Below are positions 9,626 to 19,833 of a stretch of DNA of 64,000 bases, one piece after another. Below the pieces are notes generated by a model, which saw only the letters and a list, made by a program, of their open reading frames with translations, was not told the origin of the DNA and made no database searches. Location: assembly GCA_020002185.1 (NCBI GenBank), contig CM034541.1, forward strand, positions 26,328,164-26,392,163, given 5' to 3'. The translations under genes and the position numbers were made by a program. Source of the stretch: Paraescarpia echinospica (taxonomy: Eukaryota > Annelida > Polychaeta > Sabellida > Siboglinidae). Numbering within the stretch: the first letter of the stretch is position 1; the number at the start of each line of letters is the position of its first letter.

Positions 9626-12509
9626 ACTAGATTCGCAGGGGGGATTCACAGAGAAGCCTGAAACTGGAGGCATAGATAAAGACAGCAGAAATAAATCGGC
9701 AAAGAACAGCCTGGAAAACTGTTCTGAATCAGGATATAAATGCATTTGTTTAAATGCAAGGAGCATAGTAAACAAAAGAAGTGAACTAAACATTATGGTA
9801 GAAGATATTGACCCTCACATAATAGGTATAACCGAATCGTGGGCCACCACTGATATATCAGATGCCGAATTGGGACTAACAGGATATGTAATGTTTAGGA
9901 AAGATAGAATAGGAAGAAAGGGAGGTGGAGTTATTTTATATATTAAAGAATCTATCCAGGCTTATGAAATAAAATTAGAAAGAGAAGCAGATTGCGAAGA
10001 AGCTGTTTGGTGTAACATAGTTACAGGAAACTCAACGTTAACAGTTGGGTTAGTTTATCGAAGTCCAAACATAAGCATAGAAGAGAATGAAAAAATACAA
10101 AACGCTATAAAGGAAGTAAGCAAACGGAACTGTATTATTATGGGGGACTTTAACCATGGGCATATACAATGGAAATCTCTACAGAGTATGGGGAGTGAGG
10201 ACCACAAGTTTTTAGTTTTAGTACAAGATAGTTTCCTTTCTCAACATGTGCTAGAACCAACCAGGGGAGAGAATGTGTTAGACTTAGTTTTGTCCTCACA
10301 GAAAGAATTAGTTGACAATGTCAAGATATGTGAGCCACTGGGGAGTAGTGATCACAACCAGATACATTTTACCATCAAAGTAAAATCAGAAAGGAATAGT
10401 AAAAAGCAGTATAGGAGAAATTTCCACAAAGGAAGGTATAAGGACATGAGGAAATATTTAGCAAAGATAGACTGGAATAACACACTGAAGAATAAGACAG
10501 CAACCGAATGCTGGAATATCTTAAATAGTGAAATTAAGTGCATAGTCGATAAATTTGTACCTTTCAAAAAACAAGGGAAACGGTCTAAAAAGAAACACTT
10601 ATCGAAAGAAGCCATTAGAAAAATTAAGTATAAACAAATGATGTGGAAGTCATATAGATGTACTGGAAATGATGAAGACTACAACATTTATAAAGAAGCA
10701 CTTAATCAAGCTACAGCTGAAATTAGAAATTCAAAGAGAAGCTATGAAAAAAAATTAGCTAGTAATATAAAACATGACAGTAAGAGTTTTTATGCGTATA
10801 TTCGAAGCAAACAGAAAGTTCAGGATAAGGTCGGTCCTCTAGAAGATAGTGCTGGAAATACAATATCAGAGGGATTCTTAATGGCAGAAGACCTGAATGA
10901 GTATTTTAGTTCAGTGTTTACCAGGGAAGATATTAGTTCACTGCCAGTACCAGAGGCTAAGTTCAAGGGGGCAGATTCAGACTATTTAGGACAGTTAGTT
11001 GTAACCTCGGAAATGGTAGCTAAGAAAATAAGGGCTATGAAGGATAATAAATCACCTGGAGTGGACGGGATTCCGCCCAAACTACTATTGGAAATTGTAG
11101 AACAAATTAGTGTACCGCTTGCAACAGTTTTCAATTTGTCATTAGAAGAGGGAGTGGTTCCTTTAGAATGGAAAGAGGCAAACATTATACCGTTATTTAA
11201 AAAAGGTTCGAGAAACAAGTCAGAGAACTATAGACCAGTGAGTTTAACATCAGTGATTTGCAAATTATTAGAAAGACTAATTAAAGATCACATGGTGGAT
11301 TTTCTTGTTAAACATAACTTGATAAACCCATCTCAACATGGGTTTTTAAAAGCGAGGTCATGCTTAACAAATATGTTATGTTTTTTGGAAGACATCACTA
11401 GGTGGGTAGATGAGGGATCACCAGTAGATATCATCTATTTAGATTTTCAAAAAGCTTTCGACAAAGTACCACATCAAAGATTACTCCTTAAGCTAAAGGC
11501 CCATGGCATAGGAAATGGTATAATAAACTGGATAGAAAAATGGCTGAATGACAGAAGACAACGTGTAGTAGTTGATGGGGAGGCTTCAAACTGGAAATCG
11601 GTATTGAGTGGGGTACCACAGGGATCAGTACTAGGACCTATATTATTCTTAATATATATCAACGATTTGGACGATGATATAACAAGCAAGGTGTTAAAAT
11701 TTGCGGATGATACAAAAGTGTTTAGAAGGATTAAAAGTGATGGAGACAGACAGCATTTACAAGATGATCTTGATAGGTTGATCAAATGGTCTGAAAAGTG
11801 GCAAATGCTGTTCAATTTTGGGAAATGTAAATGCCTCCACACAGGTCATGGGAATGAAGAGGTAAAATATAAAATGGGGGGTACTGTTCTAAGTACTACT
11901 GTAAAAGAAAAGGACTTGGGGTTAACCATTAGTGCTGATATGAAGGTTTCAGAGCAGTGCGGAATTGCAGCGTCAAAGGGAAATCAAATCCTTGGATTAA
12001 TTAGGCGAAATATAACGTATAAGAAAAAAGAATTAATAGTACCGCTGTACAAAACAATAGTGAGGCCTCATTTAGAATATTGTATACAAGCATGGAGGCC
12101 ATATCGCAAGAAGGACATAGATATGCTAGAAAGAGTACAGAGGAGAGCGACTAAAATGATACCAAATCTGAGGGATCTTAGTTACGAAATACGCCTAAAA
12201 GAATGTGGTTTAACAACATTAGAGACCAGGAGATTGAGAGGAGATCACATAGAAGTGTTTAAAATATTGAATGGTTATGAAAATATTGATAGAAACATTT
12301 TTTTCTCAGTTAAGAAAAATAGAAGGACCAGAGGACATGAAGCTACATTAGTAAAGGAGCAGTGTAGATTAGATATAAGAAAGTTCTCATTCTCACAAAG
12401 GACTGTAAATGAATGGAACAGCTTATCTCCTGATTGTGTTGGTGCTAGTAGCGTGAATATGTTTAAAAATAAAATCGACACACACCTTAAAAAGGCGGGA
12501 TACATGTAG
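9600..12509 (+). CDS. CR1 LINE ORF2 polyprotein (AP endonuclease plus reverse transcriptase)
   Basis: The frame is open from 9600, overlapping the end of ORF1 (stop at 9623-9625). The first in-frame ATG is at 9795, but conserved endonuclease residues (CICLNARSIVNKRSELNI) lie before that ATG, so translation must begin upstream by a non-ATG, reinitiation or coupled mechanism. From M9795 (904 aa): APE endonuclease with ITESW, GDFNHG (about residue 115) and SDHN (about 185); RT with RPVSLTS, YLDFQKAFDKV (motif A, about 548), GVPQGSVLGP (motif B) and LKFADDTKV (motif C, about 635); then the C-terminal region. No stop or frameshift. Probably an autonomous, recently active CR1. The 3' UTR follows to about 12596. 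Confidence 0.92.
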   Translation, partial: QWDRLHLFKLDSQGGFTEKPETGGIDKDSRNKSAKNSLENCSESGYKCICLNARSIVNKRSELNIMVEDIDPHIIGITESWATTDISDAELGLTGYVMFRKDRIGRKGGGVILYIKESIQAYEIKLEREADCEEAVWCNIVTGNSTLTVGLVYRSPNISIEENEKIQNAIKEVSKRNCIIMGDFNHGHIQWKSLQSMGSEDHKFLVLVQDSFLSQHVLEPTRGENVLDLVLSSQKELVDNVKICEPLGSSDHNQIHFTIKVKSERNSKKQYRRNFHKGRYKDMRKYLAKIDWNNTLKNKTATECWNILNSEIKCIVDKFVPFKKQGKRSKKKHLSKEAIRKIKYKQMMWKSYRCTGNDEDYNIYKEALNQATAEIRNSKRSYEKKLASNIKHDSKSFYAYIRSKQKVQDKVGPLEDSAGNTISEGFLMAEDLNEYFSSVFTREDISSLPVPEAKFKGADSDYLGQLVVTSEMVAKKIRAMKDNKSPGVDGIPPKLLLEIVEQISVPLATVFNLSLEEGVVPLEWKEANIIPLFKKGSRNKSENYRPVSLTSVICKLLERLIKDHMVDFLVKHNLINPSQHGFLKARSCLTNMLCFLEDITRWVDEGSPVDIIYLDFQKAFDKVPHQRLLLKLKAHGIGNGIINWIEKWLNDRRQRVVVDGEASNWKSVLSGVPQGSVLGPILFLIYINDLDDDITSKVLKFADDTKVFRRIKSDGDRQHLQDDLDRLIKWSEKWQMLFNFGKCKCLHTGHGNEEVKYKMGGTVLSTTVKEKDLGLTISADMKVSEQCGIAASKGNQILGLIRRNITYKKKELIVPLYKTIVRPHLEYCIQAWRPYRKKDIDMLERVQRRATKMIPNLRDLSYEIRLKECGLTTLETRRLRGDHIEVFKILNGYENIDRNIFFSVKKNRRTRGHEATLVKEQCRLDIRKFSFSQRTVNEWNSLSPDCVGASSVNMFKNKIDTHLKKAGYM

Positions 12510-12596
12510 ATAAAAAGTATTGGACTCTCGATAAGCCAAAAGGCTTCCTTGTCCACCTGCCATCCAGAGTAATTTTCTGGATGGCAATCTTGTTAA
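12510..12596 (+). mobile_element. CR1 3' UTR with short terminal direct repeats
   Basis: Short 3' UTR with GCCAAAAGGCTTCCTTGTCC, a hairpin made of CCATCCAGAG and its complement CTCTGGATGG-like sequence, then two CTTGTTARAT-type repeats at the end. CR1 elements typically end in short direct repeats, not poly(A). The same tail is found at about 2095-2130, 26690-26735 (+) and 26772-26815 (-). Confidence 0.75.
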
Positions 12597-13535
12597 ATCT
12601 TGTTAGATCTCTCTGCCGCTTTTGACACGATTGATCACAACATTCTCATTGAACGCTTACTAAGGTGGTACAACATATCTGACACAGCTCTACGCTGATT
12701 TTCTTTATTCCTAACTGATAGATACCAAGATAAAGATTGGGAACTGCTTTTCGGCTGCACTGCCAACTTTATTTGGTGTTTCCCAGGGTTCTGTTCTTGG
12801 GCCTTTGCTTTTTACTCTTTACATCACGCCACTAAGCTCTGTTATACAAAGACATAACTTGGATCATCATCTTTATGCTGATGATACTCATATCTATATT
12901 TCGTTGGCTACCTTAACCATTGTTAGCAGCATATTTGGCTATTGGAATTAACTCCTTTATAATATCACTAGCAAGGATATTACGAAATTTCAACGTGTCC
13001 AAAATTGTCTAGCAAGGGTAGTTAAAAGATCTCTTAGTTTTTCTCGCTCTGTACCACTTTTGAAATCTTTGAATCGGCTTCCTGTACGATATCGTATAAT
13101 ACTTCAGATCTGTACCATTACATACCAGGCACTGTCCAGTAAGCAACCATCTTATTTGCATTCAATGCTTAGTCCTGTAAGAAAACCTATCGAGCTTCGA
13201 TTATCTAGTTCTGACCTACTTCTTGTTCCTAGAGTCAACACTAACATTGGAAATAGGGCTTTTTCTGTTTCTGCACCAACTCTTTGGAATATTCTCCCTC
13301 TTAGTGTTAGATCAGTTGAAAATATTACAAAATTCCGTCGTCATTGAAAAACTTATCTTTACAACCTTGCTTATCCACCGTAGCTCCTTAGCGCCTTGAC
13401 CCATCTTTTGACAACTGGAATACTGCATATGGATTTTGAGATTGACCAATTCTTTTGTCTTGATGCGCCTCTGATCTTGGTTTCCAATGATTTAGGCGAA
13501 ATAGAAGTTATCTTATTATTATTATTATTATTAAG
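12597..13535 (+). pseudogene. L2/Rex-like LINE ORF2 fragment with 3' end
   Basis: RT pieces in broken frames: LLDLSAAFDTIDHNILIERL (motif A), [18 protein letters not shown] (motif B) and [15 protein letters not shown] (motif C), then an open C-terminal stretch at 13060-13347 (LNRLPVRYRIILQICTITYQ ... GNRAFSVSAPTLWNILPL) typical of L2/Rex-type ORF2. It ends with GATGCGCCTCTG and an ATT tail at 13510-13535. The upstream endonuclease part is absent. It starts exactly where the CR1 3' end stops. Confidence 0.85.
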
Positions 13536-14040
13536 TAGTAATACGTCATCGTAATCCAACAAACATATGACATGGCATACATAACTAAACTCAAAAGAAA
13601 GCAATATCACTTTTGTTTTACATACAAACTGTATGTTATTGTCATGGCAACAATGAGGGAGCTTTTGGCAAGAACTGGTTGGCATAGGTCAGAAGTTATT
13701 AAACACTGGTTGGCGACACAAAATTAGATCGCGCAGCGGGTGTCCTGTTTTTAGGTCGTTAGACCAACGAACAGCTCAGAGTTAGTGATTCCTCATGTTT
13801 AATAAGCTTTTTCAAAACACAAGTTATGATTTGTAATTTATTTTATGTTATGCATATTTATTTAACATACTTTTTCTTATCTTCCAAACTTAATTGCCTG
13901 AATGTATGGGTCGCCGGGTTAGTTCCCCCACACAAATTTGAGTTGCAGCCAAAAAAAGTTAAGAACCGCTGAACTAAATAATACCAGTTTTATATGTGAC
14001 GTCTAGGCCCAGTGCTTATTCTTAATATTATGCTACCGGT
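13536..14040. other. No gene recognised
   Basis: Non-repetitive DNA between the LINE tail and the repeats upstream of the FKRP-like gene. No motif-bearing open frame. Confidence 0.5.
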
Positions 14041-14284
14041 AGGTGGTATATACATACGTGTATATACATACGTATACACACACATATATACATATATTTA
14101 CATACACACGCACACGCACACGCACACACACACACACACACATACGTATATCACACACCCGGTAATATATAATGTTCCTCTCCGATTCATATTCATTGAA
14201 ATCATTTAGCCCATCGTATCGTAAGTGTGTGTGTATGTGCGTGCGTGCGTGCGTGCGTGCATGGATGTGTACGCGTGCGTACAC
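14041..14284. repeat. CA/TA and GTGC microsatellite cluster
   Basis: Dinucleotide tracts CACG/CACA (about 14050-14155) and GTGTGCGTGC-type tract (14225-14284), 0.4-0.7 kb upstream of the FKRP-like ATG. The second tract adjoins the left limit of the 500-bp segment duplicated at 1-500. Confidence 0.9.
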
Positions 14285-14627
14285 GCATGGATGCGCGTGT
14301 ATACATTAATTATCTGTAAAATGTGCCCTTTTTATTAATGATATTGCTCTTTTGTGACAATGCCCCCCCCCGTGAAAATTCAATAAAAATGCACTGGGCA
14401 CCATTGTAGCAATTTATTCCCAGCGATACAGGATGACAAACGCCACGTAAAACTAACATATTTTGGGACTTTGCAAACTGATGCAACCTTTCTTAAACAC
14501 TATGTATGGACCGTGTCTCAACCTTCCATCTCCCGTCTGACTGGGGGGGATACTCCCGATCTGTAAAGGTGCCACATCTTTTAAATTTCAAACCTTTGAC
14601 TACCATGTCACTACTTCTCGTTGTTTC

Positions 14628-14629
14628 AG
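14628..14629 (+). other. Putative intron acceptor upstream of FKRP-like gene
   Basis: CTTCTCGTTGTTTCAG ends here. It is the same in the paralog at 51530-51531, although the bases just after it differ (ATTGGTG versus AACCTGC). A 5' UTR exon is therefore expected further upstream, but I could not identify it. The coding region itself is one exon. Confidence 0.6.
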
Positions 14630-14725
14630 ATTGGTGAACTGGCGCGACAAGCGGACACTACCACAACAACGTGTCGAAACTTCGATTGCTTCCATTGATC
14701 GTGACTACATCTTGGTCATTTGACG

Positions 14726-16537
14726 ATGGCGTTTAAACAGTGGAGCGTTAAAGTGTTTGTACTATTAATGGTAATCGTCATAATGCTTGCTCTACTGGCG
14801 ACCAAACACCGCTACACGTATGACAACACAATGTCAACACTTCCTAACAAATACAAAGCACATTTGCAGAACATTGCCATACATTTATCGAAAGTCGTTG
14901 AGGCGACATGGCGTACGCCAGAAGCCCAGATAGAGGCACGCAATGCATTGACACTCACGCAGGCCACACTAGCGGAATACGGCGTTGAGTTTTCGCCGAA
15001 TAAAGTAAGCGAAACGACAAAGGGATCGCGAGAAAGGCCAACGGAGAAACTCTTGGATGTATGCCCTGAGAAATATCTGGGAACCTCTGTCGACTACCCG
15101 TGGTTCGAGAAGGGACGCGTGTTGACCAACTGCACCAATGCGCGACCATTCCCTAGTGTCATATCTATTCTGTTGAATGGTTTTGATTACTCCAACGAAA
15201 GTCAGATTGTCTTGGTTCTACGCGAGATCTACGCCACGTATCCCCTTCTCACCGTACATCTGGCCGTGGCTGAAAAGGTAGTCATTCCAGACGCTGTGAA
15301 ACTGGGCGTTCAACAGCATATCCTCGGAAAGAATCCAGAAGCGAATGACGTATGGAATGGGCTTGTGGAAAAGGCAACGACAGATTACGTATTAGTCGGA
15401 CGAAGAATTGAACGTTTCCAGTGGTACGCCCTCTTAGAAAGAATGGTTCGAATCGTGTCCGAATTGGGCGTCGATGCTGTAGGCGGTGCACTCCGGACAC
15501 CAGATGGACATTGGTCAATGGGCTGTCAACAGACGCGTCTCCGGAACTACACTCTCACCTACAGAGACGGATATCACATATCGACAAATTCATGCGCCTA
15601 CTGCGACTATATCCCGTCGCCATTCGTGAGTAGGACGTCGACGCTGCGATATTTCAAGTTCAAGATAGCGTCGCCAGACACGGTCTTCCACGACTACTTC
15701 TTGCGCCTGCAGAGAGACCGGAAACTGGTCATGTCGTGTCCGGATGCCATGTTTTACGTCCTCGCGAACAACAAGAGTGCGTCCTCGCTACACAAACAAT
15801 GGATACCGATGGTACAGAAGTATGCAATAAACCACGTGAGCTTGGCCGACGGCCGACATTTGGCGTTTTCTTGTGGTGAGGCGAAGACCAAATTCTCTTG
15901 GGCAGGCGGTATTATCATACCCGTTTGTGCTGTCGAAACGTTGCTAAAGGGAATCATCGACGCGATGGACATTTGCAAAAAGATCGGCCTCTTCTGCCAC
16001 TTGGACGGGGGAACAACATTAGGAGCAATGAAGTTCAAAGGCATTCTTCCTTGGGAACGCGACGCAGACTTGTCTTATGTGACGTCGAAAACCATCACTT
16101 TCTGGGAGCATCGTGACGAGTTCACGAAACTCGGCTACAAGTTGTCATTAAAGTATCCAAGCGAGTGTCGCAAGTTCGACCCGAGTAACGGACGGTGCCT
16201 TCACTATGATCTGGTCATTCCCCACTGGCGTATTGAATTGTGGGGCGCCACTCCCCGTCTGATGACTGACTTCCTGCATGAGAACAGGATAGAGTCGACG
16301 AAGTTGTTGATCGGTGATCGCTGGATGAACGCCCCGACCAACCCCGCGTTGAACTCGCGCAATCGCTACGGCTACGAACTGTGGAAGCACGCGGAGCACT
16401 GGATTACCTTGGGCTACTCCTCGTCGTGGGTGCCATACCACGGGGGGGAGTACAAGAAGTGTCCTAAACCCGGAAGTCACGTGTGCTTGGACGGACAATA
16501 TCCGGTCGATGGAAATATGGATTTCATCTACCCGTAA
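14726..16537 (+). CDS. FKRP-like LicD-domain type II membrane protein (copy 1)
   Basis: 603 aa from the ATG at 14726, single coding exon, TAA at 16535. Residues 1-9 are a short cytoplasmic tail and about 10-26 a signal anchor (FVLLMVIVIMLALL), giving a Golgi/ER type II protein. The middle part (about 130-360) has a glycosyltransferase-like stem domain (VISILLNGFDYSNESQIVLV, YVLVGRRIERF, LLERMVR, DAVGGALRT). The LicD nucleotidyl/phospho-sugar transferase core is at about 420-460: HLDGGTTLGAMKF and LPWERDADLSY, the last carrying the metal-binding acidic residues. Further conserved blocks are IELWG and DRWMNAP. Sequons NCT, NES, NYT and NKS fit a lumenal domain. This stem-plus-LicD order is that of fukutin-related protein, which adds ribitol-5-phosphate from CDP-ribitol to alpha-dystroglycan glycans. 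The actual substrate here is unknown. A close paralog is at 51629. Confidence 0.85.
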   Translation: MAFKQWSVKVFVLLMVIVIMLALLATKHRYTYDNTMSTLPNKYKAHLQNIAIHLSKVVEATWRTPEAQIEARNALTLTQATLAEYGVEFSPNKVSETTKGSRERPTEKLLDVCPEKYLGTSVDYPWFEKGRVLTNCTNARPFPSVISILLNGFDYSNESQIVLVLREIYATYPLLTVHLAVAEKVVIPDAVKLGVQQHILGKNPEANDVWNGLVEKATTDYVLVGRRIERFQWYALLERMVRIVSELGVDAVGGALRTPDGHWSMGCQQTRLRNYTLTYRDGYHISTNSCAYCDYIPSPFVSRTSTLRYFKFKIASPDTVFHDYFLRLQRDRKLVMSCPDAMFYVLANNKSASSLHKQWIPMVQKYAINHVSLADGRHLAFSCGEAKTKFSWAGGIIIPVCAVETLLKGIIDAMDICKKIGLFCHLDGGTTLGAMKFKGILPWERDADLSYVTSKTITFWEHRDEFTKLGYKLSLKYPSECRKFDPSNGRCLHYDLVIPHWRIELWGATPRLMTDFLHENRIESTKLLIGDRWMNAPTNPALNSRNRYGYELWKHAEHWITLGYSSSWVPYHGGEYKKCPKPGSHVCLDGQYPVDGNMDFIYP

Positions 16538-16712
16538 TCATGTTAAATTGTGTTTCGCAAGTCTAGATGGAAACAAATTCCACAAAATATCTTGCATATC
16601 TAGTATCCACTTAAAACTTCTAGCCCGTTTTTATGATTCTTCCTAACATAGTTTCAGTATAGTAATCGATAGCCTATTGCTTTTTTTTTACCGCAATTGG
16701 TCAACAAAGAAA

Positions 16713-16770
16713 TTGTTCTAAATTAACTAGAACTCGTTGAATCGCAATGGTCGTATCATCATCGTCGAGA
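16713..16770 (+). other. 3' flank shared with the second FKRP-like gene
   Basis: The block from TTGTTCTAAATTAACTAGAA through TGAATCGCAATGGTCGTATC is nearly repeated at 53923-53980. The duplication unit of the gene family therefore reaches at least 230 bp past the stop codon of this copy. Homology stops where the Harbinger remnant begins. Confidence 0.8.
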
Positions 16771-17161
16771 CAATCCGATTCTGGTAATTTTACTTGTGTA
16801 CAGTTGACCAACAATGTGGACCAGAACGGGCACCCGTATTACCTATATGGTGATCATGCCTATCCGTTGCTGCCCTTTCTGCTGTCGCCATATGGAGGTG
16901 CTCGAATCACTCAACAGCAGATAAATCTGAACAAGGTGATGGCACCACTTCGTCAATGTGTCGAATGGGGATTTGGGAACGTTGCTAGAAATTTCGCATT
17001 GATTGATTTCAAAAGAAAATCTCAGGTTATACCTGTCACCAATTGCATAATACTACTATGTTGCCTGCCTGTTGTTCAACTGCAAAACGTGCCTCTATGG
17101 TAACATCACTAGTTCCTACTTCGACGTTGAGCCACCTATCCTAGAAAACTACATGCGTTGA
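16771..17161 (+). pseudogene. PIF/Harbinger (HARBI1-like) transposase C-terminus
   Basis: The frame reads HPYYLYGDHAYPLLPFLLSP, GGARITQQQINLNKVMAPLR and QCVEWGFGNVARNFALIDFK, followed after a +1 shift near 17075 by CKTCLYGNITSSYFDVEPPI and LENYMR with a stop at 17159-17161. GDxAYPL...LLxPY, FN/LN...R..VEWGFG...F is the conserved end of DDE_4/HARBI1-type nucleases, including the last acidic residue (E in VEWGFG). The upstream catalytic part is missing, so the copy is dead. The ATG at 16747 belongs to the host flank shared with 53945-53965, not to the transposase. Confidence 0.85.
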
Positions 17162-17599
17162 GCAAACGAATGTCTCTTGATGTATGAACTCTGAAAGAGA
17201 TCTAGAGAACATCAATAATGTAATGTTGGTTCACAGGTAAATAGAAACTTCGTTACGCAAACGTGCGGTGCACATATGTAATAAACGCTTTGTTAATCGT
17301 TTATGTTTACTAAGTGTGACTTGTGAATACGTTCACCAACCACTTCGTATTAAATTTTGGAACAGTACAAATTCCAAAGACTTATAAGTGTATACATGAA
17401 CGCCTTACACACCGACCAGTAGACATCAAGGTTTAATCATTTACTAAATTAAAAAACAAAATAATTAAACGAGAAATTATGTGATAACAAAATGCAGCAC
17501 ATACGCACGAATATAAAATATAATCATAACATTTGTGTATATGTCTACTATGTGTTGTATGCAACAAGCACGTCTGTGTCTAATCGTTCCTATGTTTGA

Positions 17600-18272
17600 A
17601 CATGTCCATCATCATATGGGTCTGTTGTCGCTGCATTTCCGTCTTTCTGCCCGTTCTGCAGCCTCTCCTGCCTCTCTTCTTTTTCTAGCTCGAATCGATC
17701 TCTCTCGAGCTGCAGTCACTGAAATAAGTATCATCTCCTAAGTCTTCATATTGAAATACTATTTTAAAAACAAGAAAAATATGATATGGTATATGATGAA
17801 TATTTGAATTTTGCGATAGCCATGAATAGGTTTACCCGTATCAACGATATACCTACTAACTTTCTCGAATTTCATCACCGAGTACATATTAATTTAAACA
17901 AATAATTTTTAAATATTTTATTTGTAACTAAGAATAATGTTTATATATAATTGTGTCTATCATAATTTACGTTTCGGCCTTTGTTGCGACTCATCCTTCT
18001 CTGGGATGTCGACCTCCTTCGCCGTGGCGTCTGGGGCGTCCGTGTCGTCATTTGCAACGATGGGCCCGGGCTGCGGTCGGTGCAGCTCTGGTGGCTGCAA
18101 CTGTTTTCATGGCGTCTAAGCGTGCCATGGCTGTATCGCGTATCGCTATACCTTCTTCGCGAGCACGCACCACCTTGTCCCATTTTTGCTGCTGGACATC
18201 AGCGATGTTTTCCTCGCTGTCTCTTATTAACTGAACGGTCTCCGCCAGCAACTTCTCTTTATCTGTAAACAT
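17600..18272 (-). pseudogene. Candidate Harbinger-associated second protein (MYB/SANT-like type), broken
   Basis: On the minus strand an open frame from 18272 (MFTDKEKLLAETVQLIRDSE, then VQQQKWDKVVRAREEGIAIR and DTAMARLDAMKTVAATRA) shifts near 18060 to PIVANDDTDAPDATAKEVDI and ends QQRPKRKL, stop near 17957. Further along, at about 17710-17590, a charged helical stretch reads LQLERDRFELEKEERQERLQ. Harbinger elements carry, besides the transposase, a MYB/SANT-like DNA-binding protein that often ends in such Glu/Arg-rich helices, and this lies 0.5-1 kb from the transposase in opposite orientation. The MYB motif itself is not seen. The assignment is inference from position and composition. Confidence 0.35.
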
Positions 18273-18299
18273 TTCTTCTGTGCCTGACCTATAAAACAG

Positions 18300-19300
18300 A
18301 ATACGTCATAATAAATTATGCAGATTTCATAGAAAACAATTACATACAACTGTTAGTTAATGTTTTAGGCGATTCTCCAATGGGTTATATACCCAGTGCT
18401 AACAGCATAACACATGACCGGATTGATCCAATTAAATAAATAAGAACGCGATAATGAGCCCTACCTATTTTATGCATCATGAAAACACCCCTAAAATAAT
18501 AAAATCGTCCACGACAACGCGAGTTAATTAAAGGCTAATGATCACCACGCTTCACTGATTTCTAGAGCCTTTTTCAGATTTTGGGCCTAGACTAAAATGT
18601 CCATTGCAAAAATGTAATTTCCCAAGTAACCACCTTAAGTTACGAGTTTTTACTTTCGCGCTTGATTTAGTAGCAGTAAAGCAGCCGACTTCCCAGGTCA
18701 CTCCTCAGTTAGTGTCAGAGACAGGTGCGATCTGAAAGACCATTCAGTCATAACGTAGTCACAGTGCATATGCACTTTGCAAATCTGGTGATCATACAGA
18801 CTCGTAACATGGCTGTATTTTGTTTGGGGGTGATAATATTCTAGCCCCTAAAACTTGCTGATTTGCACATTGCCTATATAGATACCACGTATACACAACT
18901 TGTTTTGTGGTATTTGTATTGTGCTCACAATCAAGGTCTGAAAACCTTCTCAAGAGTGATTTATCGAATAAATTGTTATTCTTATCAGATGGATGCACAT
19001 TAACCAGAAAGTGCATTTATGTTCTAATTATATCTGTGTAATCTACACATCGCAGAGAACAGTTCCACAAAGTTTCATTGAAACAAGTTGATTAGTTCAA
19101 GAGATATTAAACTGTGAAATATGAATAAACTACATTTCCTGATAGGGCAGACCATTCTCAATTTAATGCAAAGTACATAATACATAAGTGTCACAGCATA
19201 ATTCTCTAACTTTTTAGACTGAGACGGTCGTAAGAAACGTGTTGCAATGGCTAATGCATGGCATGTATGGCATGCATGGCAAAGCCAATGGTTAAAGCCT
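18300..19300. other. No gene recognised
   Basis: No motif-bearing open frame. About 19044-19125 resembles 28735-28815 (GCAGAGAAYAGTTCCAC-type block followed by a TTAGTTCA block), so it contains a dispersed repeat of unknown nature. Confidence 0.5.
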
Positions 19301-19833
19301 ACATACATGTACATCATAGCCATAGCATACATACATGTACAACATAACCGTAGCATACATACATGTACATCATAGCCATAGCATACATACATGTGCATCA
19401 TAGCCATAGCATACATACATGTACATCATAGCCGTAGCATACATACATGTACATCATAGCCATATCATACATACATGTACATCATAGCCATAGCATACAT
19501 ACATGTACATCATAGCCATAGCATACATACATGTACAACATAACCGTAGCATACATACATGTACATCATAGCCATAGCATACATACATGTACATCATAGC
19601 CATAGCATACATACATGTACATCATAGCCATAGCACACATACATGTACAACATAACCGTAGCATACATACATGTACATCATAGCCGTAGCATACATACAT
19701 GTACATCATAGCCGTAGCATACATACATGTACATCATAGCCATAGCATACATACATGTACATCATAGCCATAGCATACATACATGTACATCATAGCCATA
19801 GCATACATACATGTACATCATAGCCATAGCATA
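19301..19833. repeat. 28-bp minisatellite, about 19 copies
   Basis: Tandem units of CATACATACATGTACATCAT followed by AGCCATAG. A recurrent variant has ACAACATAACCGTAG, and it recurs in a semi-regular pattern. Each unit contains the palindrome ACATGTAC-like core. The minus-strand frames reading MYVCYGYDVHVCMLW are repeat translation, not protein. Confidence 0.95.

Noticed and set aside
16747..16770. ATG at 16747 as start of a host gene downstream of FKRP-like copy 1
   Set aside because: This bit is flank shared with 53957-53980; the rest of the frame is a Harbinger transposase end.
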